From positions 1-23,577 of IMG/VR virus record IMGVR_UViG_3300047552_000690: a stretch of DNA of 23,577 nucleotides. One strand, 5' to 3'. The position numbers were made by a program, and so were the translations under genes. Below the pieces are notes generated by a model that did not search any database, was not told the origin of the DNA, and saw only the letters and a program-made list of their open reading frames with translations. Shown piece by piece: positions 6,843-13,897 of the stretch; positions within the stretch are counted from its first letter, which is position 1, and each line of letters begins with the position of its first letter. The DNA is from a virus.

Positions 6843-8927
6843 TTGACCGCCCCCACCGCCCCGATCGGCTACACCTCAGACCTGTGGACCTACAGCCTCG
6901 GAGACGTCCTCGAAACCGTCCCCGATGTTCTATGGCCCACGTCGATTCAGACGTTCGCGCAGATGCGCCGCGACCCCAGGTTGACGGCGATCCTCGCCGC
7001 ATACAAGCTGCCAATCGAACGCGCCACCTGGACCCTGAGCCCGGCCGGCTGCCGGCCCGAGGTTGTGCAACTGGTCGCCGACGACCTTGGCCTACCAGTT
7101 GCTGGCGTGGATCGGCCGGGTGCGGCCCGAGTGCGTGGGGTGTCCTGGGCGGAACACCTCCGGCTGGCGCTCAACACACTGGACTTCGGCCACGCCGGGT
7201 TCGAACTCAACGCCGACACCTCGTCCGGCCAAGCCCGGCTGGTCGGCCTATTGGAACGCCCCCAGGCCACGATCAGCACCATCCACGTGGATCGGCAGGG
7301 CGCTCTCACCGGGGTGTCACAGGACTCCCGAGGTGAGGACAAGCCCCCGGAGATCAGCGCGGATAGGTTGTGCTGGTACTCCCGCGAACGCGAGGGCACC
7401 AACTGGGCCGGGGTGTCGCTGCTTCGGCCAGCGTTCGCGCCGTGGCTACTGAAACGCGAAGCCCAAAGGGTTCTCGCCACCTCCGTGCGGCGCTTCAGCA
7501 TGGGTGTGCCCACCGTGGAGTGGGCTGCTGGAACCAGCCCAACCCCGGCGCAGCAAGCCGCAGCGTTGCAGGTCGCGCAGCAGGCCCGGGTTGGTGACCA
7601 GGCAGGGGCCGCGCTCCCCCCCGGGGCTGCGCTGGTGCTACGGGGCCTGTCTGGATCCACCCCAGACGCGCTCGGCTTCATTCGCTGGTTGGACCAGCAA
7701 ATGTCTCAGATGGTCCTAGCCGGATTCATGGACCTCGGCGACACCGCCAACGGGTCCCGGGCGCTGGGTGAATCATTCGTCGACCTGTTCCTACTGGCGC
7801 TCCAATCCACCGCCGACCAGGTTGCGGACACCGTCACCCGCCAAGTCGCGGCCCGGGTTGTGGCCTGGAACTGGGGCGACGACGAACCCGTCCCGGCCGT
7901 CACCGTCGCCGACGTCGGCTCCCGGCAGGAAGTCACCGCCGAAGCCCTGAACAGCCTGCTCGCGTCCGGGGCATTGTCTGCGGAGCCCACCCTTGAGGCG
8001 TGGGTGCGTAAGACGTGGCGGCTACCGGAACGGAAGACTCTACCGGAACCGCCAGCACAGGAAGAACCTTCGGTACCTCCGGAACCGTCCGTGACAGCAA
8101 AGCGTCGACAGCGACGCAAGGCCCCGGCGCAGATGGCCCTACCGATCGCCGCGGCGGCACCGAACCGGGAACTCACCCCGGATGAGCTGGCATCCGGAGT
8201 TGACTTCGCCGCGATCGCCGACGAGCACGACCAGGCACGGCAGGATCTGGTTGCGCAGTGGCCGCCGATCGCGGAAACCATCACCGCTGGAATCGTCACG
8301 GCGATCGTGTTCGGGCTGGCCGTTGATGGGGTTGCTGGCCTGGTGGACGTTGCGGTACCGGATGAGGCTGTTGAGGCGTTGGGCAGCATGCTGGGCGAGG
8401 TGTTCGCGGCGGCGGCTGAGACGGTCACCGACCGGGTGTCGCTTGAGCTGGATGGTCTCGGGTTGTCGACGGATCTACCCGGCCTTGATGCCGAGGTGAT
8501 AGACGGAAATGCGCGAGTAGCCGCGAAGCTGATCACGTCTGGGATGGTCAACGGGGCTACCCGGGCTGCGCTGAGTGCTGGTACGGATCAGGCCGCGGCT
8601 GAGGCTGCGGCCCGTGTTGAGTTGGATCGACTGGCGACCGCAGAGCCGAACTGGGTTGTGACGTCGATGGCGTCGGCGCTTGCTTCGGTTGAGGGTACGG
8701 CTCGGATGGCGGCTTATGACGCGATGGTCGCCGCGCGTGGTGAGGATGGGGTCGTCTTTATCGCCAGTGAGGTGAACGACCAAAGTCGATGTGATCCATG
8801 CGGGAAGGTGGATGGGGTCCGCTACGGATCCTACGCAGAAGCGAAAGCGGATCGCCCCAACGGGCAGTGCACGGCATGCCTTGGCCGAGAGCGTTGTCGC
8901 GGAATCCTGTTCGCCGTCAAAGCATGA
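6843..8927 (+). CDS. Portal protein fused to C-terminal MuF-like domain
   Basis: This 694-residue protein starts at TTG 6843 after AGAGGGGG (6830-6837). Residues 1-385 fit a DUF935/Mu gp29-type portal: TFAQMRRDPRLTAILAAYKL near the N-terminus, MSQMVLAGFMDLGDTANGSR, then LFLLALQSTADQVADTVTRQ and VAWNWGDDEPVPAV. A Pro/Glu linker at about 395-430 joins a helical region. The last 60 residues resemble the zinc-type end of the MuF head-morphogenesis family (CDPC at 650-653, KVDGVRYGSYAEA, PNGQC, RCRGILF). Most phages encode these as two adjacent genes, while some actinophages fuse them. The protein forms the portal ring, and the MuF part is likely internal to the capsid. Confidence 0.88.
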   Translation: MTAPTAPIGYTSDLWTYSLGDVLETVPDVLWPTSIQTFAQMRRDPRLTAILAAYKLPIERATWTLSPAGCRPEVVQLVADDLGLPVAGVDRPGAARVRGVSWAEHLRLALNTLDFGHAGFELNADTSSGQARLVGLLERPQATISTIHVDRQGALTGVSQDSRGEDKPPEISADRLCWYSREREGTNWAGVSLLRPAFAPWLLKREAQRVLATSVRRFSMGVPTVEWAAGTSPTPAQQAAALQVAQQARVGDQAGAALPPGAALVLRGLSGSTPDALGFIRWLDQQMSQMVLAGFMDLGDTANGSRALGESFVDLFLLALQSTADQVADTVTRQVAARVVAWNWGDDEPVPAVTVADVGSRQEVTAEALNSLLASGALSAEPTLEAWVRKTWRLPERKTLPEPPAQEEPSVPPEPSVTAKRRQRRKAPAQMALPIAAAAPNRELTPDELASGVDFAAIADEHDQARQDLVAQWPPIAETITAGIVTAIVFGLAVDGVAGLVDVAVPDEAVEALGSMLGEVFAAAAETVTDRVSLELDGLGLSTDLPGLDAEVIDGNARVAAKLITSGMVNGATRAALSAGTDQAAAEAAARVELDRLATAEPNWVVTSMASALASVEGTARMAAYDAMVAARGEDGVVFIASEVNDQSRCDPCGKVDGVRYGSYAEAKADRPNGQCTACLGRERCRGILFAVKA

Positions 8928-9038
8928 CCCGGCACCCAATTCGACGTATCCAATCACACCAACCACACCCAGATCTTGGCTAAGCGTGGACTACACGCCG
9001 TTTACCCTGCTCAACCCACACAAAAAACGGGGGTGACC

Positions 9039-10547
9039 ATGCCTGACGTAACCACACCAACCCCACCACCCCTCGTCGACCTCCACAATGTCGAACTCAT
9101 CCACGTCGGATCCTGGCCAGCCTCCACCGGCCAATGGGACGTCACCCTCGACGACCTGAACCAAGCCGTCGCCGCACTCGACTGCCCATCGATCCGAAAA
9201 CCAATCATCAAAATCGGACACACCGACCCGAGATTCGACGGCGAACCCGCCATCGGCTGGATCGACAACCTCCACGTCGAGGGAGACCAAATCCTCGTCG
9301 GGGACTATCGGGGCCTACCCGGATGGCTCGCCGCGAAAGACTCCGCCGGGAACAGTGTCCTCGCTTCGGCGTGGCCAGATCGATCCATCGAAGGCGAGTA
9401 CGGCCACCGATGCCAACTCGGCCATACCCACCCCTTCGTGCTGACAGCGGTCGCTCTGCTAGGGGTAGCAGCCCCAGCTGTCGGGCCTCTCGAATCTCTC
9501 CAAGACGTCGCCAGCCTGTTCGGGGTGGATGCCGCCGCCGGGGAAGGCCAGCTGGTGCGCGCCACGATCCGAGCCAAAAAAGACGACGACGGCGATGACG
9601 CCCAAGAGCACACCGGGGCGATGATCGCTCTCATCCCCACCACCGCAGACGCCCAGCGACTCGCCACCGTGGCGGGAAGGAGCAGCATGCCCAAGCCAAC
9701 GACGGTGGCCGCCGCCGTATCAACCGAGGATGTTCGCAGGGGCTACTACGAGCAGGCCGACTGGTCAAAGTGGATCACCGAGATTCACCTTGACCCCCTA
9801 CAACTGATCGTCGTCGACGACGACACCGGCAAGCACTACCGGATACCCGTCACCGTCAGCGGCGAGGACACCTTCACATTCGGCGAACCGGTCGAGGTCG
9901 TGGTCCGCTACGTCGACACCGCCACCGAACCAGTAACGGCGACCAGGGCCACCGTATACGCCACTCGCGCCGAATCCAGACCAGACAAACCCACCGCCAC
10001 CGCGGCAACCGAACAGCCGGCCGCCGAGCCGGGCCAACCAACACTGGAGGACGACATGCCCCTGAGCGAATTCCGCTCGCGGCTCGGCCTGCCCGACGAC
10101 GCCGACGAGGCCGCCGTGCTCGCCGCGATCGACGACCTGCGCCAAACCGCCACTACCACGACCGAGCCCGTCGCGGCCGCCGAAGACGTTGACGAGCGCG
10201 TCAAAGCCGCCACCACCCAGTGGCGGGAGGAAGCGCGGCGGCTGTCTGAGCAGCTCGCTGAGGTTCGCGCCGCGCAGGCCAAGGATGTGGAGCGCCGCGC
10301 CGCCGACAACAAGCGCTTGTTCTTCGACGGGGTTGTCGCCACCGGTCGCCTCAAGCCAGCCGAACGCGAGGAGTGGGAGGGCCGCTACGACCGGGCACCT
10401 GAGGTGACCCAGGAAATCCTGTCCGCCCGCGCCGCCGGATCCGAGGTGCCCGTCACCCCAGTCGGACAGTCCGGCAACACCGAGCTCGCTGGTGACGCTG
10501 ACGCCGAGTTCGACCGCCTCTTCGCCCCGACGGGAGCCAGCAAGTGA
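9039..10547 (+). CDS. Capsid maturation protease fused to scaffold domain
   Basis: This 502-residue protein is placed at ATG 9039, 5 nt behind GGGGG (9029-9033); the frame is open back to a TTG at 8976 that lacks a ribosome site. Residues 12-150 look like an actinophage prohead protease of herpesvirus-protease type: KIGHTDPRFDGEPAIGWIDN with candidate catalytic H61, DRSIEGEYG with candidate S116, and GHTHPF with a possible third residue H131. VALLGVAAPAV closes the domain. A middle domain (about 225-290, YYEQADWSKWI, LIVVDDDTGKHYRIPV) recurs in related actinophage proteins. Residues 340-502 are charged and coiled-coil-like (RVKAATTQWREEARRLSEQL) and would act as the scaffold. Catalytic assignments are inferred. 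Confidence 0.82.
   Translation: MPDVTTPTPPPLVDLHNVELIHVGSWPASTGQWDVTLDDLNQAVAALDCPSIRKPIIKIGHTDPRFDGEPAIGWIDNLHVEGDQILVGDYRGLPGWLAAKDSAGNSVLASAWPDRSIEGEYGHRCQLGHTHPFVLTAVALLGVAAPAVGPLESLQDVASLFGVDAAAGEGQLVRATIRAKKDDDGDDAQEHTGAMIALIPTTADAQRLATVAGRSSMPKPTTVAAAVSTEDVRRGYYEQADWSKWITEIHLDPLQLIVVDDDTGKHYRIPVTVSGEDTFTFGEPVEVVVRYVDTATEPVTATRATVYATRAESRPDKPTATAATEQPAAEPGQPTLEDDMPLSEFRSRLGLPDDADEAAVLAAIDDLRQTATTTTEPVAAAEDVDERVKAATTQWREEARRLSEQLAEVRAAQAKDVERRAADNKRLFFDGVVATGRLKPAEREEWEGRYDRAPEVTQEILSARAAGSEVPVTPVGQSGNTELAGDADAEFDRLFAPTGASK
10056..10547 (+). CDS. Possible nested scaffold protein (internal start)
   Basis: Inside the protease gene and in the same frame, ATG 10056 has a textbook ribosome site, GGAGG at 10046-10050 with a 5-nt spacer. 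It would make a 163-residue protein starting MPLSEFRSRLGLPDD, consisting exactly of the acidic N-terminal helices, the coiled-coil segment and the C-terminal capsid-binding-like tail. This mirrors lambda Nu3, which is made from an internal start in protease gene C. A second in-frame ATG at 9687 also has AAGGAG (9677-9682) with a 4-nt spacer. Whether either is used cannot be decided from sequence. Confidence 0.45.
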   Translation: MPLSEFRSRLGLPDDADEAAVLAAIDDLRQTATTTTEPVAAAEDVDERVKAATTQWREEARRLSEQLAEVRAAQAKDVERRAADNKRLFFDGVVATGRLKPAEREEWEGRYDRAPEVTQEILSARAAGSEVPVTPVGQSGNTELAGDADAEFDRLFAPTGASK

Positions 10548-10936
10548 GCGAATACAGCCCGAAATATCTGCCCGGTGACACCATCACCGCCACCACCTCC
10601 GGTGTCGTGACCGGAGGACAGCAGCTGGTGGTGTCCGGTGACGGCACCGTCGCAGCGTCGTCCGCCGCGTCCGCCGCGTGGGTTGGTACCGCATTGTGTG
10701 ACGCCGCATCTGGGGCGCTGGTCACCATGACCGGCCGTGGCCCGGTGCACATCTCCACCGCTTCCGGGTCAATCACCGCCGGGGATCAGCTGGTCACCGC
10801 CACCGCTGGGAAGGTTGCCGCGCTCGCCGCTGCTACCGGCGACGCCGCAGCTGACATCAACAGTGCCCGCTCCGTTGTTGGGGTCGCCCTGACCACTGCG
10901 GCAAGCGCGGCTGCCGTGGAGTGGATGCAGGTTTAG
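10544..10936 (+). CDS. Capsid decoration protein
   Basis: This 130-residue protein starts at GTG 10544, overlapping the protease stop (GTGA). It is small, acidic and Ala/Thr/Gly-rich, with YLPGDTITATTSGVVTGGQQ, then VGTALCDAASGALVTMTGRG, then SGSITAGDQLVTATAGKVAA and a final VVGVALTTAASAAAVEWMQV. This is the arrangement of the DUF2190-like capsid decoration or stabilisation proteins that sit between protease and capsid genes in actinophages. It likely binds the outside of the mature capsid. A structured leader follows before the capsid gene. Confidence 0.78.
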   Translation: MSEYSPKYLPGDTITATTSGVVTGGQQLVVSGDGTVAASSAASAAWVGTALCDAASGALVTMTGRGPVHISTASGSITAGDQLVTATAGKVAALAAATGDAAADINSARSVVGVALTTAASAAAVEWMQV

Positions 10937-11059
10937 CCAGCCTCGTCCCGCACGCGTTGTGGGACGAGGTATCCCCTCGAACAGCTTCAGGCCCAGCACG
11001 GGGTGCGTGGGTCATACCGTCGTGCCCGGAAACCGGGCAGAAGTGAAGGACGTGAACAA
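10937..11059 (+). promoter_or_regulatory. Structured 123-nt leader of the capsid gene (three hairpins)
   Basis: The gap holds three successive stem-loops. The first pairs CCTCGTCCC (10941-10949) with GGGACGAGG (10961-10969), extendable by three pairs to a 5-nt loop. The second pairs 10991-10999 with 11003-11012 around a GGG loop, with one bulged G. The third pairs TGCCCGG (11023-11029) with CCGGGCA (11033-11039) around AAA. GAAGGA (11045-11050) then precedes the capsid ATG. The first hairpin starts 4 nt after the decoration stop and could be a terminator or processing site. No clear -35/-10 promoter is recognisable. Confidence 0.55.
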
Positions 11060-11995
11060 ATGCCCGGAACGTATCCCCCGGCGCCCGGAACCCTCTCCGG
11101 TGACCTTCTCACCATCCACCGGCTTTTGCAGTCGCCGACGCAGATCCGCCGCCGGCTGCGGACCCTCGCTGATCTGCGATTCGTAGCCGACCAGCTCCTG
11201 ACTCAGCGATTCCGCTCCTCGGGTGGGGCGGTGCTGTACGAGGTTTCCGAGCCGGTGTACAACGAGCGTGAGATCAGCGCCGTTACCCCTGGTGCCGAAT
11301 ACCCCAGGGACACGACCGCGAACGGCACTGCCGCGACCGCCGCTGTGTCCAAGTGGGGTCAGGCGGTTCGGGTCACCGACGAGAAGATCAAGCGCTCGGT
11401 GTACATGGGTGAGGAAGTCGACCGCAGTCTGCGGAAGCTCCTCAATACCGTCATCCGGAAAGTCGACCGGCTGACCATCGCGGCGATCGCAGCCGCCGTC
11501 ACCCAGACGCAGACTGCTACGGCGGTGTGGAGTGACCTGACCAGCGCGACGATCCTTCGGGACATTGAACGCGCTGTTGGTGTTGTTGAGGATCTGGATC
11601 AGGGCTACAAGCCGGACACGATCCTGATGTCTACCGGCCGGTACGCGGAGTTCGCGTCCGACGACAAAATCAACAACCTGCGGCGTCGGGAAACCACCGA
11701 AAACCCGGTGTACACCGGCGAGATCGAAGTGATTGCCGGGTTGACCATCCTCAAGACCAGTTCGGGGAATCTCCCCACCGACGACGTGTGGATCCTCGAC
11801 AGCAAGCAGCTCGGCGGGATGGCCGACGAGACCGAGGTCGACCCCGGATACACCGTCGCTGAGATGGGTGTGCAGGTTCAGACCGAACGGATCGCGAAGG
11901 CGGACGCGTGGGACATGTGGGCTAGGCGTCTCACCGTCCCGGTCGTGCAGGAGCCGGGTGCGGCGATCCGGATCACCAGCACGGCGGGTAGCTGA
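11060..11995 (+). CDS. Major capsid protein (HK97 fold)
   Basis: The start is ATG 11060 with GAAGGA upstream, giving 311 residues; the frame is open to 11003, but that segment is leader. The sequence fits an HK97-type actinophage capsid protein: N-arm (GTLSGDLLTIHRLLQSPTQI), an E-loop-like region (FRSSGGAVLYEVSEPVYNER, VTPGAEYPRD), a long spine helix (YMGEEVDRSLRKLLNTVIRK), P-domain and A-domain strands (GYKPDTILMSTGRYAEF, GLTILKTSSGNLPTDDVWIL) and the C-terminal strand AAIRIT. No separate long delta domain precedes it, matching a phage whose scaffold is encoded with the protease. The stop overlaps the next ATG. Confidence 0.9.
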   Translation: MPGTYPPAPGTLSGDLLTIHRLLQSPTQIRRRLRTLADLRFVADQLLTQRFRSSGGAVLYEVSEPVYNEREISAVTPGAEYPRDTTANGTAATAAVSKWGQAVRVTDEKIKRSVYMGEEVDRSLRKLLNTVIRKVDRLTIAAIAAAVTQTQTATAVWSDLTSATILRDIERAVGVVEDLDQGYKPDTILMSTGRYAEFASDDKINNLRRRETTENPVYTGEIEVIAGLTILKTSSGNLPTDDVWILDSKQLGGMADETEVDPGYTVAEMGVQVQTERIAKADAWDMWARRLTVPVVQEPGAAIRITSTAGS

Positions 11996-12444
11996 TGAGA
12001 CCCAAATACCGGGTTGTCGGCCACTACGCCACGGTGAAGACCGCGACCATGAACGGGCCGACGGTGGTCGGGCTCCTCAAAGGGGCACTACTGCCGCCGG
12101 ATGTTGAGCAGGCCACGATCGATCATCTGCTCGATGTTGGGCTGATCCTGCCCCTGCCCGGTGCTGTGGAACAGATCGGGCCGGGCTGGGACGCGCCGGA
12201 CCCTGGCAGCAACAGTAAGGAGCCAGTCACTCCTGATACCACAGGCTCCGGGGCCAACACGTCAGATGACGACCTGGAGAAACGCCGCGCGGAGGCTCGG
12301 GCGAAACTCCCCACGGACGGCTCGGCGCCGAAGCGAACCCACGGCCAACCGGTATGGGTCGAATACGCCGTCCGTGAGGGCTACGACCGTGCACAGGTCG
12401 AAGCGGCCACCAGGGACGAGCTGATCGAGCTCATGACCCGATGA
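11995..12444 (+). CDS. Head-tail connector-like protein with C-terminal SAP/Rho-N-like motif
   Basis: This 149-residue protein starts at ATG 11995, sharing one base with the capsid stop. The N-terminal half is compact (KYRVVGHYATVKTATMNGPT, LLPPDVEQATIDHLLDVGLI). A Ser/Pro/Asp linker at about 67-85 follows, then a basic helix (LEKRRAEARAKLP). The last 30 residues (VWVEYAVREGYDRAQVEAAT, then RDELIELMTR) resemble the short helix-extended-helix domains seen at the ends of phage head-tail proteins. Position directly after the capsid gene supports a neck or connector role. It is separated from the next gene by a strong GC hairpin. Confidence 0.55.
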   Translation: MRPKYRVVGHYATVKTATMNGPTVVGLLKGALLPPDVEQATIDHLLDVGLILPLPGAVEQIGPGWDAPDPGSNSKEPVTPDTTGSGANTSDDDLEKRRAEARAKLPTDGSAPKRTHGQPVWVEYAVREGYDRAQVEAATRDELIELMTR

Positions 12445-12450
12445 ATACCT

Positions 12451-12478
12451 GGGGCGGCGGTCGAGGCCCCGCCGCCCC
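12451..12478 (+). terminator. 10-bp GC hairpin after the head module
   Basis: GGGGCGGCGG (12451-12460) pairs perfectly with CCGCCGCCCC (12469-12478) around an 8-nt loop, 6 nt after the connector stop. No U-run follows (AACAATCTGGGG), so efficient intrinsic termination is uncertain. It may attenuate transcription into the glycosyltransferase cassette or protect the 3' end of a capsid-connector mRNA. Confidence 0.5.
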
Positions 12479-12496
12479 AACAATCTGGGGAGACCG

Positions 12497-13897
12497 ATGC
12501 TTGACCTGGTAATCCTGGTTCCCATGCTGGGTCGCCCCCACACGGTCGCCCCACTCGTAGAATCGATACGGGAGGCTACCCCGGGTGCGCGGGCGCTGTT
12601 TCTGGTATCCCCGGGTGACGATCATGTGCATGCGGCTGTCGATGAGGTGGATTGCGAGCGGCTGACGGTGCCGTTCGAGCCTGTCGGCGACTACGCCCGG
12701 AAAATCAACACCGGCTACCGGGCGACGACCGAACCACTCATCTTCACCGGTGCGTGCGACATTCTCTTTCACCGCGGGTGGTTCGAAGCTGCCATGGCCA
12801 AGCTTCGCTTCGGGGTCGGGGTGGTCGGAACCAACGACCTTGGTAATCCCCGCGTCATGGCCGGCCAGCACGCCACACACTTCCTCGTCACCAGGGCGTA
12901 CGCCAACCAGCACGGCACCATCGACCAGCCGGGGGCAATCTTCCACGAGGGATACCCCCACGAGTACTGCAATCCTCCAGAAGCGCCAGTGTGGATGGGC
13001 GACTTGACATTCCGTTCGCTGGGTGATGTGCGAGTCGGAGATCAGGTAATGGGATGGGAGCGGTTCACCCCAGACGGCAGCTCGTTCAGTCTCAACCGAC
13101 TCTGTACCGCCGAGGTGCTAGCAATATCGACGCGCCAGTCAGAGATAGTCAGGGTGTCCATGGAGTCCGGGCGCACATTCCGGTGCACCCCAGACCACAG
13201 GTGGTACAACGCTGTCTGGACGCCATCAGCCAACAAGCGTTGGGTCGACTATCCGCAATGGGTTACACCAAAGGTCGGGCGCACCTTGATGCACGTGGCT
13301 GATATGCCACCCCAGGTCCCGCCGGATCTTGAACGTATGGCCGGATGGCTCGGAGGAATCTACGACGGAGAGGGCTCATGGATCGAGATCGCACAGTGCC
13401 CTGTCGCCAACCCTGAGGTGCATGCGGCAATCTGTGCCGCGTTCGGCAAGCTCGACATAACGTACACAATCGGAAATAGAAAGAACTCCCACCATTTCAC
13501 CCTGACGGGCGGAAGGCAGGGGTATCTCAACTTTCTTCTTCGCTGTCAGCCGGTCAAACGACATTCGATTGCCAACAAGATAATTGGTGGCCGTAGGTTC
13601 GGCTTACGCGACAAAATTGTTTCAGTAGAGCCTGACGGTGCTGGCGACGTTGTATCAATGACGACGACAACCGGAAACTATGTTGCATGGGGCTACGCCT
13701 CAAAGAACTGCGACAATGAGCTCATCGGAACCGCGAAACACCGCGGCGCGTGGGCGATGGCGCTCGACTCCCACGTCGAACACCTCCACCCACACTGGGG
13801 GAAAGCCCCCACGGATGCGATCTACGACCAGCAGTCGCAGCGCATGACCACCGGCCGTGTGATCTTCAACCAGAGGAGACGGCTGTGGCGGGGGTGA
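12497..13897 (+). CDS. Intein-containing glycosyltransferase-like protein
   Basis: This 466-residue precursor starts at ATG 12497, 4 nt after GGGGAG (12487-12492). Extein parts are residues 1-157 and 405-466, which would splice to a 219-residue enzyme. The N-extein is GT-A-like: LDLVILVPMLGRPHTVAPLV, then GDYARKINTGYR, then IFTGACDILFHRGWFEAA, with D88 as the candidate metal/nucleotide acid. The C-extein continues CDNELIGTAKHRGAWA, then VEHLHPHWGKAP and a tail with DAIYDQQ, typical of phage glycosyltransferase-like proteins. The intein interrupts the conserved HEY-[C]DNE motif, so the enzyme should be inactive until spliced. It overlaps the next gene by 13 nt. Sugar donor and target are unknown. 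Confidence 0.85.
   Translation: MLDLVILVPMLGRPHTVAPLVESIREATPGARALFLVSPGDDHVHAAVDEVDCERLTVPFEPVGDYARKINTGYRATTEPLIFTGACDILFHRGWFEAAMAKLRFGVGVVGTNDLGNPRVMAGQHATHFLVTRAYANQHGTIDQPGAIFHEGYPHEYCNPPEAPVWMGDLTFRSLGDVRVGDQVMGWERFTPDGSSFSLNRLCTAEVLAISTRQSEIVRVSMESGRTFRCTPDHRWYNAVWTPSANKRWVDYPQWVTPKVGRTLMHVADMPPQVPPDLERMAGWLGGIYDGEGSWIEIAQCPVANPEVHAAICAAFGKLDITYTIGNRKNSHHFTLTGGRQGYLNFLLRCQPVKRHSIANKIIGGRRFGLRDKIVSVEPDGAGDVVSMTTTTGNYVAWGYASKNCDNELIGTAKHRGAWAMALDSHVEHLHPHWGKAPTDAIYDQQSQRMTTGRVIFNQRRRLWRG
12968..13708 (+). mobile_element. Intein, 247 aa, with single LAGLIDADG-type motif
   Basis: The insertion is in frame and carries Hint-domain blocks. Block A is Cys1 plus VWMGDLTFRSLGDVRVGDQV. Block B is GRTFRCTPDH with T74 and H77. 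Block F is DVVSMTTTTGNYVAWG. Block G is YASKN, ending at Asn247 with Cys as the +1 residue. One homing-endonuclease-like motif, LGGIYDGEGS (128-137), sits in an approximately 100-residue insert; no second motif is visible. The penultimate residue is Lys rather than the usual His. GC is visibly lower than in the flanking exteins, consistent with recent mobility. Confidence 0.88.

Noticed and set aside
7706-8551. 281-residue minus-strand open frame
   Set aside because: It is antisense to the portal gene, which has recognisable domains throughout; no ribosome site or family motif is seen on the minus strand.
8976-9038. Earlier start (TTG 8976) for the protease, and a weak -35/-10-like pair near 8976-9006
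   Set aside because: No ribosome site precedes TTG 8976, while ATG 9039 has GGGGG at good spacing. The promoter-like hexamers have poor matches and a 19-nt spacer.
11003-11059. N-terminal extension of the capsid protein from 11003
   Set aside because: The extension would encode Arg-rich sequence through a hairpin and lacks a ribosome site; ATG 11060 has GAAGGA upstream.
12431-12961. 176-residue minus-strand open frame over the glycosyltransferase start
   Set aside because: It crosses the GC hairpin and the conserved N-extein; composition and lack of motifs mark it as a shadow.
12968-13708. Group I or II intron instead of an intein
   Set aside because: The insertion keeps the frame, has no stops, and its protein carries Hint blocks with Cys1, Asn247 and Cys+1.
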